In this document: piece after piece, positions 34,908 through 44,331 of the stretch
Position numbering within the stretch: position 1 is the first letter of the stretch
Layout of the letters: every line of letters begins with the position of its first letter
Made by a program: the position numbers and the translations under genes
Assembly: GCF_000312045.1 (NCBI RefSeq)
Contig: NZ_HE978634.1
Location: 1,027,281-1,091,280, forward strand
Direction of reading: 5' to 3'
DNA length: 64,000 nt
DNA from: Noviherbaspirillum massiliense JC206
Lineage (GTDB): Bacteria; Pseudomonadota; Gammaproteobacteria; Burkholderiales; Burkholderiaceae_D
Notes under the pieces: generated by a model
The model's database searches: none
The model's input: only the letters and a program-made list of their open reading frames with translations
What the model was told of the DNA's origin: nothing

Positions 34908-35702
34908 TCAGGCTGCGTCGATCATTTGCCGCAACTTTCCGCTGATGCGGGCATATTCGGTTTCAATCGCAGCCAGTCTTTGCGCGCACGCTGTGCCGGC
35001 CTCCCGCTTGGCCCACACTTCCAGCTCCCTGCACAACACGCATAAGGCGGTCGCGCCGATCGACGCGCTGCTGCCGCTGAATGCATGTGCGACTTTCGCC
35101 AGCGCTGCACGGTCGCCGGCGTCGGCCGCCTCGCGCAAGGCCGCGATGCGTTTCGGGCCATCGGCAAGATAAAGCTCCGCCAGTTCGACGAAATCATCCG
35201 GGAAGTCGGCCCGGAACGCTTCCAGTTCGTCTGCCGGCTGGCCAGGAGAGGAAGGGGCGACAGATAACAGCCAGCGCTCCAGCATGTCCTTCAGCGCGGG
35301 CAGCCGGACCGGCTTCGGCATCACATCATCCATGCCGCTGCGCAGGCATTCTTCATGTTCGCTGGGCAAGCCGAACGCCGTCATGGCGATGACGGGCGTG
35401 TGCCGGGGCGGCCTATCGATCGCACGGATTTGCCCGGTCGCCAGATAGCCATCGAGCTCCGGCATCTGGCAATCCATCAGGATCAGGTCGTACGCATGGG
35501 TGCGGTGCCTTGCCACGGCTTCCTTGCCGTCCCTTGCAGCATCTACGCGGCAGCCAAGCTTTTCCAGCATGCGTACCGCGATTTGCAGATTCACCGGATT
35601 GTCGTCCGCTACCAGGATGCGTTTGCCGGAAAGCGACACCGCTGTGCCGGCAGCGGCTTCTCCAAGCGAGGCCGGTTCTGCGTATTGTCTGTCCACGGAC
35701 AT
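34908..35702 (-). CDS. Receiver-Hpt signalling protein
   Basis: A 264-aa two-domain phosphorelay protein. A receiver domain (about 25-150) has ILVADDNPVN (acidic pair), LILMDCQMPELDG (phospho-Asp) and VIAMTAF and MPKPV (Thr and Lys). A C-terminal Hpt domain (about 170-260) has the phospho-His in KVAHAFSGSSASIGA. This is the tail of a BarA/ArcB-type hybrid kinase without the kinase part, so it must receive phosphate from a sensor encoded elsewhere. ATG 35702 or 35705. No partner gene is adjacent. Confidence 0.9.
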   Translation of the reverse strand: MSVDRQYAEPASLGEAAAGTAVSLSGKRILVADDNPVNLQIAVRMLEKLGCRVDAARDGKEAVARHRTHAYDLILMDCQMPELDGYLATGQIRAIDRPPRHTPVIAMTAFGLPSEHEECLRSGMDDVMPKPVRLPALKDMLERWLLSVAPSSPGQPADELEAFRADFPDDFVELAELYLADGPKRIAALREAADAGDRAALAKVAHAFSGSSASIGATALCVLCRELEVWAKREAGTACAQRLAAIETEYARISGKLRQMIDAA

Positions 35703-35973
35703 CATTGCCCCCTTGTCTGCTGGCGCACGGTTCTTTGCCGGACCGCCTGCGTGGTCGATTACATAACAGCAATATAGCGCAAGCCTGCCGTCCGGAGTCA
35801 AGCAATCCATCCCGGCTCCCAACGCATTTCGATGAATTGAACACAGTTTTTCCTTCTTATCCGCGGCTCGCTTGCAAAGCGCACGACGATAATTCAGCTT
35901 AAGAAAATCCGAACAATGCCGTTATCCACGGCCCGCCAACATCATCCGACAGCGGCAGCAGGGGAAGCAGGAA

Positions 35974-38900
35974 ATGAAATCACAGCATGCGATGAGCGAC
36001 GACCCGGTCCTGGAAGGCTTGGCCGCAGCAGACGCCATGGCCGAGGCCGGCTCGAAACCCGGGCAGGCAAAGCCCGCGCATGCCGGTATTGAATTGAAGG
36101 CGATACGCGAGGCGATCGCGCGCGTCGAAGCCGAAGCGAAGGCCACCGTTGCCGCTGAAAACCGCGCCTATGCCGAAGCCCGCGCCCGGGCGCTGGCGGA
36201 AGACCGGGCCCGCATCGACGCGGCCGCCGCGGCCGAGGCTTACCGCAATACGAAAGCGGTCGAGGAAGAGGTCCAGGCAAGCCGGGCTCGACTGGACGCG
36301 GAACGTGAAGCCCGCGCAGCCGCCGAAGCGCGGATTGAAGCGGCAAGGAAGGAAGCTGCCGAACTTCGTGCGCGTGCCGAGGCGGAAGAGCAAGCCAGAC
36401 AACTTGCGGAGCAAAGGGTCCAGGCCGAAGAGCAGGCCCGCAAGCGGGCTGCGGAACAGATCGCAAGCGAAAAGGAACTGGCGGCGCGTGCGCTCGCCAC
36501 TGCCGAAGCCCTTGCTCAGGAAAATGAAAAGGCGCGCCTGCTTGGCGCGGAACGGATCGCGGCAACCCGCGCTGCAGTCGAAGAAGCCGAGGCGCGTGCC
36601 CGTGCGGACGCTCGCATGGCGGAATTGGCGCGCGAGCGGGAAAAACTCGAAAGGGAAGCACGCCTGAAGGCGCAAATGCTTGCCCAGGCGCGCAATGAGG
36701 AATTGCAGCTCGCCCGCGAGCGCGAAATAGCCGAAACCCTTGCACTGCAATCCCTGCTCAGCCGCGTTCCTGCGGAAGTGCGCGCGCGGGAAGAGGCGCG
36801 CGCCCTCGCATTGACCGAGCAGGAGCAGGAGGCGGCGGCACGTGCCCGGGCCGACTCCGAACGCCAGGCGGCAGAAGCCTTGCAATTGCGCCTGCAGGCG
36901 GAACTCGAACTGAAGGAAGCGGCGGCCAAGCGCGGACACGTCGAAACGGTCGCGGCCGAGGCCGCGCAGGCAAGACGTCAAGCGGAGGAACAGATTCGCG
37001 CCGCTGCGGAAGCGCGGATCAGGACGGAACGCGAATTGCATGAGTTGGCGCTGGCCCGGGCCGAAGCCGAGTGGCGCGCCGAGGCCGAGGCGCGCGCACG
37101 CGCAGCGGAGGAAGCGCGTGCGGTGGAACAGGCCCGAGCCCGTGCCGAAACCGAGCAACAGGCGGCGCAAGTCATGAAGGCGCGCGGTGAGGAAGAGCAG
37201 CGCGCACGGGTGCTGGCAGAACAGCGGCTGGTTGCCGAAAAGGCTGCCGCCGAGAGCGCCGCAGCGCAGGCCGAGGCGGAACGGCAGACCTATGAAAAGG
37301 CTGCGGAACAGGCCGAATGGCAGCGCAGGAATGCGGAACTGGCGGAGCGCAAGGCGCGCGAAGCAATCGAGCTGGCCCGCGCCGAACGCGAACGCGCCGC
37401 AGCCGAAGAGCAGGCACTTGCAGCCATGCAGGAAAAACTGGCCGCAGAGCAGGCGGCCAGTGCCGAACTCAAGGCACGAGCAGCAGCCGAACAGGAGCAG
37501 GCGGATTTGCTGCGGATGCAGGAGCAGGCGGAGCAGGCCGCACGCGTGGCGAAGGAACAGGAATGCGCAGCCACGCAGCTGGCAGTCGAGCAGGCGTTGG
37601 AGCAAGCTGAAGCGCAGCGGCGTGCTGCCCAGGCGGCGACGCTGAAAGCCGCGGAAGCCGTCGAGCTGGCAAGGCTGGAACGCCAGAGGGCGCAAGCTGA
37701 AGAGCAGGCGCTCGCCGTGCTGCAACAGAAGGCGGAAGCCGAGCGGCAGCGCGCTGCGGCCGCACAGGCTGCGCTGGAGGCGGCCGAGGAAAAATTGGCG
37801 GCAGAACAGGCCGCCTGCACAGATGCTGAAGCCCGTGCACGTGCCGAGGAAGAACATGCTGCGGCGATGCAGGCGCGCAGGCAGGCCGAGCAGGAGGCGC
37901 GCGATGCCAGCGAAAGGAAAAGCGCTGCCGAGAAACAGGCACTGGAACAGGCCAGGCAGCACGCTGAACAGGAGCGTCAGGCCGCAGCGATGGCCGAGGC
38001 CCGGGCACGCGAAGCCACTGAACTGGCACGGCTGCAGCAGGAGCGCGCGGCGGAAGAACAGCGCGCATTGGAAGCGATTCAAAAGAAAAAGGCTGCGCAG
38101 CTCGCCGCCCGCAACTATGCGCAAGCCCGTGCCCATGCTGAACAGGAGCATGCACGGCTGGCCCAGGCTTGCGAGCAGGAAGAACGTGCTGCGCGCGAAG
38201 CGGCCGAAGCCAGGACCGCGGCAGAAAAGGACCGCCTGCAGAAGCTCTCGCGCATTGCCGAGCTGCAGCGCAAGCTGGCAGAAGCCGCGGCAGCCAAGGC
38301 CCATGATGTCGCCGAGCTGGCGCGCGCAGAGCATGAGCGCGTAGAGTCCGAGCAGCGCGAACTGTACGCAATCCAGGAAAAACTGCGGGCGGAGCGTGCT
38401 GCGCAAGACGCCAGCGAAGCTCGTGCGCGCGCCGAAAAGGAAGAAGCGAGCCGCTTGCAGCAACGCGAAATGGCAGAGCGCGCCGCGCGTGAGGCGAGCG
38501 AGGCGAGAGCGCTCGCCGAGCAGGAGCAACTGCAAAAGGCAGCCGAGCAGCTTGAACTGCAGACGCAGGCGGCCGAACTGGCGAAAGCCCGTGCGCATGA
38601 AGCCATTCGTCTTGCACAGGAAGAGCGCGAGCGTGCGGCGCTCGAGCAGCGGGCTTTCGAAGCCTTGCAGCAGCAAGTGAAAGTCGAACAGGAACGCAAG
38701 GCCGCGCAGCAGGCGACGCTGGATGCGATCGAGCAGAAGCTGGCGGCAGAAAAGGCTGCCTGCGCCGAGGCGGAAGAAAGCGAACGCATCGAGGCAAGGC
38801 AGGCACGCCTGAGGCAGGCACGCCAGCAACTCGAGCGCAAGACGCGCGAAGCCAATGACGCCAGGCTGGCAGCCGAGCGGCACCTGCTCGAAAAGGCGCG

Positions 38901-39678
38901 GGAACAGTCGGGCGCGCAGAAGAGGGCTGCCGATGCCGCCGAAGCGCGGGCCAGGGAAGCGATTGAACTGGCACGCATGGAATGCGAGCGCGCGAAGGCG
39001 GAACAGGATGCGCTGGAAGCGGTTCGGCAAAAAATACGCGAGGAAGAAAAGGCACGTATCGATGCCGAAGCGCGTGCCGCGGCCGAGCGTGAAGCAGCGG
39101 AACTTGCCGCAAGGCGCGCGCAAGTGGAACAGGAAGCGAAAGAAGCGGCACAAGCGCGCCTTTCTGCGGAGCGCAGGGCACTGACGGCTGCGCGCTGGCA
39201 GGCAAGAAAAGAGACGCGGGCTGGCAGCGCGGCGAAGACCTTGAGCGATCAGCTCGAACGCGCACGCGCCGAGGCGCAAGCGGCAGCGATGGAACTGCTG
39301 GAGCGCATGGAGCAGCAAAGCGGGGAAATCACGGACTGGCACGCCCGTGCGAAGGCCTTGCTGGACGAAGCTCCGGTACCGGTCGCCAAGCAGCCAGGCA
39401 GCAAGCGGCGCATGGCTGCATTGCTGGGCGGGGCCATGATGTTCGGTGGCGTGACAGCAGCCACTACTGCATGGATGATGCAGGGCGAGCGGCTTGCGAT
39501 ACCTGCGGCGCACGCGGCCAGCCTGGCTGCAACCGTTCCCGTCACTGCCGTGCCTGCAGGATTCCCGTCTGCTGCGGGCGGACAGCCCTCGCAACTGCAG
39601 ATGTCTTACGCACTTAGCGCTCCAGCCGATGTGCAGCTCGCGAGCCGCACGGTCCCGAATGCGGGAGAAGCGGAATAG
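35974..39678 (+). CDS. Giant Ala/Glu/Arg-rich coiled-coil protein with C-terminal membrane helix
   Basis: A 1234-aa protein. After about 40 residues, nearly everything to residue 1130 is charged, heptad-type alpha-helix rich in Ala, Glu, Arg and Gln (typical stretch AEEQARQLAEQRVQAEEQAR), with loosely repeated blocks around AREAIELAR. Residues about 1147-1170 form a single hydrophobic helix (MAALLGGAMMFGGVTAATTAW), followed by about 65 Ala/Pro-rich residues. With the coil in the cytoplasm and a membrane anchor, it could be a structural or scaffolding protein. A GCAGGAA site precedes the ATG. The long open frames on the other strand are by-products of its codon bias. Confidence 0.8.
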   Translation: MKSQHAMSDDPVLEGLAAADAMAEAGSKPGQAKPAHAGIELKAIREAIARVEAEAKATVAAENRAYAEARARALAEDRARIDAAAAAEAYRNTKAVEEEVQASRARLDAEREARAAAEARIEAARKEAAELRARAEAEEQARQLAEQRVQAEEQARKRAAEQIASEKELAARALATAEALAQENEKARLLGAERIAATRAAVEEAEARARADARMAELAREREKLEREARLKAQMLAQARNEELQLAREREIAETLALQSLLSRVPAEVRAREEARALALTEQEQEAAARARADSERQAAEALQLRLQAELELKEAAAKRGHVETVAAEAAQARRQAEEQIRAAAEARIRTERELHELALARAEAEWRAEAEARARAAEEARAVEQARARAETEQQAAQVMKARGEEEQRARVLAEQRLVAEKAAAESAAAQAEAERQTYEKAAEQAEWQRRNAELAERKAREAIELARAERERAAAEEQALAAMQEKLAAEQAASAELKARAAAEQEQADLLRMQEQAEQAARVAKEQECAATQLAVEQALEQAEAQRRAAQAATLKAAEAVELARLERQRAQAEEQALAVLQQKAEAERQRAAAAQAALEAAEEKLAAEQAACTDAEARARAEEEHAAAMQARRQAEQEARDASERKSAAEKQALEQARQHAEQERQAAAMAEARAREATELARLQQERAAEEQRALEAIQKKKAAQLAARNYAQARAHAEQEHARLAQACEQEERAAREAAEARTAAEKDRLQKLSRIAELQRKLAEAAAAKAHDVAELARAEHERVESEQRELYAIQEKLRAERAAQDASEARARAEKEEASRLQQREMAERAAREASEARALAEQEQLQKAAEQLELQTQAAELAKARAHEAIRLAQEERERAALEQRAFEALQQQVKVEQERKAAQQATLDAIEQKLAAEKAACAEAEESERIEARQARLRQARQQLERKTREANDARLAAERHLLEKAREQSGAQKRAADAAEARAREAIELARMECERAKAEQDALEAVRQKIREEEKARIDAEARAAAEREAAELAARRAQVEQEAKEAAQARLSAERRALTAARWQARKETRAGSAAKTLSDQLERARAEAQAAAMELLERMEQQSGEITDWHARAKALLDEAPVPVAKQPGSKRRMAALLGGAMMFGGVTAATTAWMMQGERLAIPAAHAASLAATVPVTAVPAGFPSAAGGQPSQLQMSYALSAPADVQLASRTVPNAGEAE

Positions 39679-39989
39679 CCGTTTCGGGCGGCCGCACGCG
39701 TCTGGCTATGCGAGGCGTCGCGCATTTTTTGCCACGTATTCCAGTCATTTGTCGGATTGGTAAGTGCGCTGCCTCCAAATGGCGTATTTAACTTAGTCCG
39801 TATAGAATGCTCGGGTTTGCGGCCAGCGGGACAGGAAGGGCACCCAAGCTTTACCGCTGTCCTTGCAAAGACGGCAAACCGCCTGCGCATGCGCAACCAT
39901 TCATTGCAGCGTGCGTCAGCCGGAACAGATCGGGATCGGCGGCCGTATCGAATGCTTCATCCTGTCGCAATAAAATACGAGCGAAAATC
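39679..39989. other. Intergenic region with terminator and likely promoter
   Basis: These 311 bp hold a terminator-like hairpin at 39708 and a possible -10 TATAGAAT near 39800 for the TPR gene. No gene is seen. Confidence 0.45.
39708..39731 (+). terminator. Probable terminator of the coiled-coil gene
   Basis: ATGCG (39708-39712) and CGCAT (39721-39725) form a short stem, with extra pairing inside, followed by TTTTTT, 30 bp after the stop codon. The short stem makes efficiency uncertain. Confidence 0.5.
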
Positions 39990-41117
39990 ATGATATTCAC
40001 GTCACGTCCGACATTCCGCTTTCCGCTGCGTCCGATGACAGGCAAAGCCCTGGCGCTCGCCGGCCTGCTCGCTGCCCTGCATGCGGCGCCGGTCTTCGCT
40101 GACGAGGTGGGCGATGTCAACAAGCTGGTACGCGCCGGACAATATGCCGAAGCGCTGAGCAAAGCCGAAGCCTATCTTGGCAAGCACCCGCGCGACGCGC
40201 AAATGCGGTTTCTGAAAGGCGTCATCCTGACGGAGCAGAACCGCTCCGCCGAAGCGATCACGATCTTCAGCAAGCTCACCGAGGACTATCCGACGCTGCC
40301 CGAGCCTTACAACAATCTCGCGGTCCTGTATGCGGCCGCCGGTCAGTACGAAAAAGCGCGCACCGCGCTGGACGCTGCTATCCGCACCAATCCGGCCTAT
40401 GCCACTGCCTATGAAAACCTGGGCGATGTCCATGCCAAGCTGGCAAGCCAGGCCTATGACAAGGCCTTGCAGCTCGACTCCGGCAATTCCACTGCAAAGT
40501 CGAAGCTGACCCTGGTGCACACGCTGGTCGGCAGCATGGATGGCGGCAATGCGAAAGCCGCTGCCGCTACCGCTGCAGCCCCGGCGAGGTCGGCGCAGCA
40601 GGCGCAGACACCGGTGGCGCCATCTTCCCAAGGCAAGGTGGCGGCGATCGCGCCTGCACCGGCGTCGCCCAAGCCGGCTGCGGCAGCGCCTGCGGCGCCG
40701 GAGCGCCCGGCTGCAGTTGCAGTGGCAAAGCCGGAGCCGGTGCAGCCACAGCCAAAGGCCAAGCCGGAGTCCAACCCGGAACAGGATGACGTCCTGGCAG
40801 TCGTGCATGGCTGGGCCAAGGCCTGGAGTTCGCAGGACGTGAAGAGTTATCTTGCTTTCTACGGAAACGATTTCCAGACGCCGAAGGGGCTATCCCGCAA
40901 GGCTTGGGAACAGGAGCGCCGTGCGCGCATTGCGGGCAAGGACCGCATCAGCGTGAAAGTGGAATCGCCGCAGGTGACGTTCAAGGGCGACACGGCCACG
41001 GTGAGATTCCGTCAGGCGTATGTTTCCGACCGCCTGACTGCAAATACCCGCAAGACGCTGGTTCTCGCCAAGCAGGGAGGCAGGTGGAAGATCAAGCAGG
41101 AGCAAGCAGGCAGCTGA
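39990..41117 (+). CDS. TPR protein with C-terminal NTF2-like domain, partner of L,D-transpeptidase
   Basis: A 375-aa exported protein. A signal peptide (about 1-37, ending PVFA) is followed by TPR-like repeats (about 40-175, VRAGQYAEALSKAEAYLGKH, LPEPYNNLAVLYAAAGQYEK). An Ala/Pro-rich linker (about 185-270) leads to an NTF2-like domain (VVHGWAKAWSSQDVKSYLAF ... GRWKIKQEQ). The same kind of terminal domain ends the next gene. Start at 39990 fits the signal peptide; no strong ribosome-binding site. The stop overlaps the next start by one base (TGATG), so translation is coupled. Cell-wall-related periplasmic role inferred. Confidence 0.85.
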   Translation: MIFTSRPTFRFPLRPMTGKALALAGLLAALHAAPVFADEVGDVNKLVRAGQYAEALSKAEAYLGKHPRDAQMRFLKGVILTEQNRSAEAITIFSKLTEDYPTLPEPYNNLAVLYAAAGQYEKARTALDAAIRTNPAYATAYENLGDVHAKLASQAYDKALQLDSGNSTAKSKLTLVHTLVGSMDGGNAKAAAATAAAPARSAQQAQTPVAPSSQGKVAAIAPAPASPKPAAAAPAAPERPAAVAVAKPEPVQPQPKAKPESNPEQDDVLAVVHGWAKAWSSQDVKSYLAFYGNDFQTPKGLSRKAWEQERRARIAGKDRISVKVESPQVTFKGDTATVRFRQAYVSDRLTANTRKTLVLAKQGGRWKIKQEQAGS

Positions 41118-42367
41118 TGTCGCGTTTTCATTCATGTCTCGCCCCGGTACGCATAATCAGGCAGGCGCTGCTGCCGGGATTTTCCGCTTTGCTGATCGCT
41201 GCCGGCTGGGCACCAGTCCCCGCATCCTTTGCGAAAGATCAGCCGGCTTCCAGAGTCCAGCAAAAGCCTGATCCCGAAACACTCCTGATCGAGGTGTACA
41301 AGGCGCTTGGCGCCAATCAGTTGCGCATTGCACAGGCAAAGGCAGATGCCCTGGTCGAGGCTTATCCGAATTTCCGGCTGGGGCACCTGATCCGTGGCGA
41401 CCTGCTGATGATGCATACGCGGCCCGTGACGGCCCTTGGTGCGGCGGCTGGTGCTCCGGAGGACAAGCTCAGGGACTTGCGCGACGAAGCGATGGTGCGG
41501 CTGAGGTCCCTTCGCGAAAGGCCGAGCCCGGACCGGGTGCCTCGTCCGGTGTTGCAGCTGCGCGAAGACCAGAAGCATGTCCTGGTCGTGGATGCGAAGC
41601 GTTCCCGCCTGTATGTGTACGAAAACCAGGGCGGCCAGCTCAAATTTCTCACCGACTATTACGTCAGCCAGGGCAAGCTCGGCATCCACAAGGTGAAGGA
41701 GGGCGACCAGCGGACGCCGGTCGGCGTGTATTACATTACCAGCCGGCTGTCGGGCGCACGCCTGCCGGATTTCTACGGCTCAGGCGCCTTGCCGATCAAT
41801 TACCCGAATGAATGGGACAAGCTGCACGGACGCAGCGGTTCGGGCATCTGGCTGCATGGCACGCCTTCGGACAATTTCAGCCGTCCGCCGCTGTCTTCCG
41901 ATGGCTGCGTCGTGCTGACCAATCCGGATTTGCACAAGCTGAGCGAGTCGGTCGAGATCGGCAAGACGCCGGTGGTGATCAGCGAGCAGGTGGAATTCGT
42001 CGATCAGGCGCAATGGAACAAGGAGCGTGAGCTCGCGGCAGGCCTCGTGGATGGCTGGCGCCGCGCAATCGAAAGCGCCGACCTGACGAAACTGATGTCG
42101 ATGTACTCGCGCCAGTTCCGTTCCGAACGCGGTGAAGACCTGTCTACATGGTTCGCCAGGCATCAGCAGTTTGCCGGCGCTCCGAAGAACGTCTCGCTTA
42201 CACTGAGAGAGATGACATCCTTCTTCTACCCGGGTAGCGACAACCTCATTGTCAGCACCTTCACCCAGGATGCGGTCATCGGCAAGGTGAAAAGCTCGGT
42301 GCGCAAGCGCCAGTATTGGGCGAAGGAAGGCGCCCAGTGGAAGATCGTCTACGAAGCAATCATCTAA
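41117..42367 (+). CDS. YkuD-type L,D-transpeptidase with NTF2-like C-terminal domain
   Basis: A 416-aa exported enzyme. A signal peptide (about 1-40) precedes a helical region. The YkuD catalytic domain (about 155-290) has HVLVVDAKRSRLYVYE, KEGDQRTPVGVYYIT and the active site WLHGTP...LSSDGCVVLTN with the nucleophilic Cys and upstream His. It should cross-link peptidoglycan or attach proteins to it. The C-terminal about 110 residues form an NTF2-like domain resembling the one ending the previous gene, as in Cds6-type L,D-transpeptidases. It is translationally coupled to that gene. Confidence 0.93.
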   Translation: MSRFHSCLAPVRIIRQALLPGFSALLIAAGWAPVPASFAKDQPASRVQQKPDPETLLIEVYKALGANQLRIAQAKADALVEAYPNFRLGHLIRGDLLMMHTRPVTALGAAAGAPEDKLRDLRDEAMVRLRSLRERPSPDRVPRPVLQLREDQKHVLVVDAKRSRLYVYENQGGQLKFLTDYYVSQGKLGIHKVKEGDQRTPVGVYYITSRLSGARLPDFYGSGALPINYPNEWDKLHGRSGSGIWLHGTPSDNFSRPPLSSDGCVVLTNPDLHKLSESVEIGKTPVVISEQVEFVDQAQWNKERELAAGLVDGWRRAIESADLTKLMSMYSRQFRSERGEDLSTWFARHQQFAGAPKNVSLTLREMTSFFYPGSDNLIVSTFTQDAVIGKVKSSVRKRQYWAKEGAQWKIVYEAII

Positions 42368-42736
42368 CCCGCACAGTGTGCCATCGCTGCGCGGGCACTC
42401 CCGAATTCCCCGGTTCTTTCCATTCATGTTTGCCGCCAGGCGGCAAATTCCTTAATGCAGAGCAAAACCGCCGACGGAAAGCATGACGTCGATCAAGCAT
42501 GCATTGATTTCTGTCCGATCTCGCTGCAAAGCTTGGTGTAAGGAACATATCCTTTCCAGATTGGTCACAGCTGTGAAGCGCCTGACAACATGTTCCTGGC
42601 CTTGCACATCCTTGTCGTACCGCCAGCGCCGCTGTGTCTTGCTTGTCGGGAATCGCGTTGCTCATGTTGTCAGACGCGTTTCGTCTGCTTCAACTCCGTG
42701 TGATGTTCATTCTGTCGCCAGGACGGCCTATCCAAT
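42368..42736. other. Intergenic region, no gene seen
   Basis: These 369 bp between the L,D-transpeptidase and the zinc-ribbon membrane protein show no convincing frame or hairpin with a T-run. Confidence 0.5.
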
Positions 42737-44218
42737 ATGCAGTGCCGATATTGTGGGATTGAGAACTCCAGCTCGGCGCGCGCGTGCGCATCGTGCAATC
42801 GCTCCTTGCCCGTGCCCAGTTTGCAGAACAGGGGGCATGGAACGGAGCATGCGGGCAATCGCCGGGCCCATCACTCCCTGTCCGGATTTCATGTGAAGTC
42901 CGGCACTGAGTCGCGTGCCGGAAGGCATGCAGCAACCCAACGAACCTCGCTCGATTCGGCTCCGCATGCAGCAGGGGCGGAAGCGGCAGGGGTGCAGTCA
43001 AAAGGCGAGCGCGCGCCTTCGGTATCGTCCCGGACATCCAATCCCTCTGGCGTGCAGGCTGCTTCTTCCCCGTTGTCTGCGCCGGCTTCTCCGTCGCTCT
43101 CCCGGTCTGATGCCTCTGTCAGTGGCAGTGGAGCCGGTGGCGCATTGAAGCCGGCAGCACATGCATCCTTCAGTGCATTTCCAAGAGAGCCCGTCCAGCA
43201 GCATCGCGATGCTGCTGGGCCAACCGGTCCGGTTCCGAATGCAGTCGGGCCGGCATTCTCGGAAACGAGACCGTTTCCTGCACCTGACCCGCACGGACGC
43301 CAGGAGCCATCGTTTGTGCGATCGCCCCTGGCGGGATTGGGCGACCTCGCCTCGCTCTACGAGACGAAGCCGCGTTCCGCGAGAAGAGGCATTCGGCTTG
43401 CAATGATGCTGTGCATTTTCCTGGTTGGTGTTGCTGCCGGCTTGTCCGCATTGTGGTGGATCGATCGCGGCAATCTGCAAAGGCTGTTCGTCAACGTGCC
43501 GCCCGTGCGGATATTCGGAGAAGCGCGGACCGCTGCCGCTGCCCATGAAAGCAGGCAGGCTGACGCGCAGGCGCCGGCCCGGGTACCGGCAATCAGTCGG
43601 GATGAACTGCCTTATGACGGGAATCCTCCGGAATACCAGCAGGCCCCATTGGCGCCGAGCACCAGTGTTGCGGTCAGGACCGTGCCGCAGGAGCCGGTTG
43701 TTGCAGCCGAGCCAGCAAGATCCTCCGGCAGCAGCGCCGACGAGGAGAGCAGCAGCGAGCAAGCGAGCATCGGGACACAGGACTCAGGCAAGGAGGTGCA
43801 GCAAGCGGCAGAGAACGCACCCGATCGTCATGCGGCTGATTCCTCGGCTCCGTCCCGTACGGTGGCAAGAAAAGCCGCCAAACCATCGCACAAACACCGC
43901 GCACAGACAAAGGCTGCGAAGGATACGGAAATCAGTCGCATCAGGCAGCAGGCAGCGGACGAACTCAAGAAAAAGAGTGATGGTCCGAACCCGGCAGGGG
44001 CGCCGGCATCGCAAACCAGCCGTTCGCAAGCTGGCTCGATCGGGAAGGAAGCGAATGCCCGGACGGTTTCACCCCAGGGCAGTGCAAGCGTGGTACTGGC
44101 CCGGTGCGAGCGTGCCTCCAATATCATCCTTCGTGAGAAATGTAAGTGGGAAATCTGCAGCGGGAAGTGGGGGAAGAACGGATGCCCTTCCTATCAGACG
44201 ACCACCACGATGCAATGA
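42737..44218 (+). CDS. Zinc-ribbon, single-pass membrane protein with Cys-rich C-terminus
   Basis: A 493-aa protein. The N-terminus is a zinc ribbon MQCRYCGIENSSSARACASC (CxxC...CxxC). A long Ser/Ala/Pro-rich disordered region (about 30-215) leads to one transmembrane helix (about 222-244, LAMMLCIFLVGVAAGLSALW). After another disordered region (about 250-455) comes a small C-terminal module, CERASNIILREKCKWEIC followed by GKWGKNGCPSY, with four cysteines. Cytoplasmic Zn domain and periplasmic Cys module are likely. Family and role unknown. Confidence 0.7.
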   Translation: MQCRYCGIENSSSARACASCNRSLPVPSLQNRGHGTEHAGNRRAHHSLSGFHVKSGTESRAGRHAATQRTSLDSAPHAAGAEAAGVQSKGERAPSVSSRTSNPSGVQAASSPLSAPASPSLSRSDASVSGSGAGGALKPAAHASFSAFPREPVQQHRDAAGPTGPVPNAVGPAFSETRPFPAPDPHGRQEPSFVRSPLAGLGDLASLYETKPRSARRGIRLAMMLCIFLVGVAAGLSALWWIDRGNLQRLFVNVPPVRIFGEARTAAAAHESRQADAQAPARVPAISRDELPYDGNPPEYQQAPLAPSTSVAVRTVPQEPVVAAEPARSSGSSADEESSSEQASIGTQDSGKEVQQAAENAPDRHAADSSAPSRTVARKAAKPSHKHRAQTKAAKDTEISRIRQQAADELKKKSDGPNPAGAPASQTSRSQAGSIGKEANARTVSPQGSASVVLARCERASNIILREKCKWEICSGKWGKNGCPSYQTTTTMQ

Positions 44219-44331
44219 TGCGTCGATGTCATTGTGGTCCGTTGCAAGATGTGGCACGGCAGTCTGATTCAATTCCGTCTGCCGTGCAGTGAAGGCTGAA
44301 AATCGACCTACTTTTCCAAAGGACATTCAGC

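Noticed and set aside
35980-39594. 1204-codon open frame on the minus strand opposite the coiled-coil gene
   Set aside because: It mirrors the repetitive GC-rich codons (GCG, GAA, CGC, CAG) of the plus-strand coiled coil. The translation is Phe/Leu/Cys/Arg-rich and unlike a folded protein; the plus-strand frame has clear heptads and a membrane anchor.
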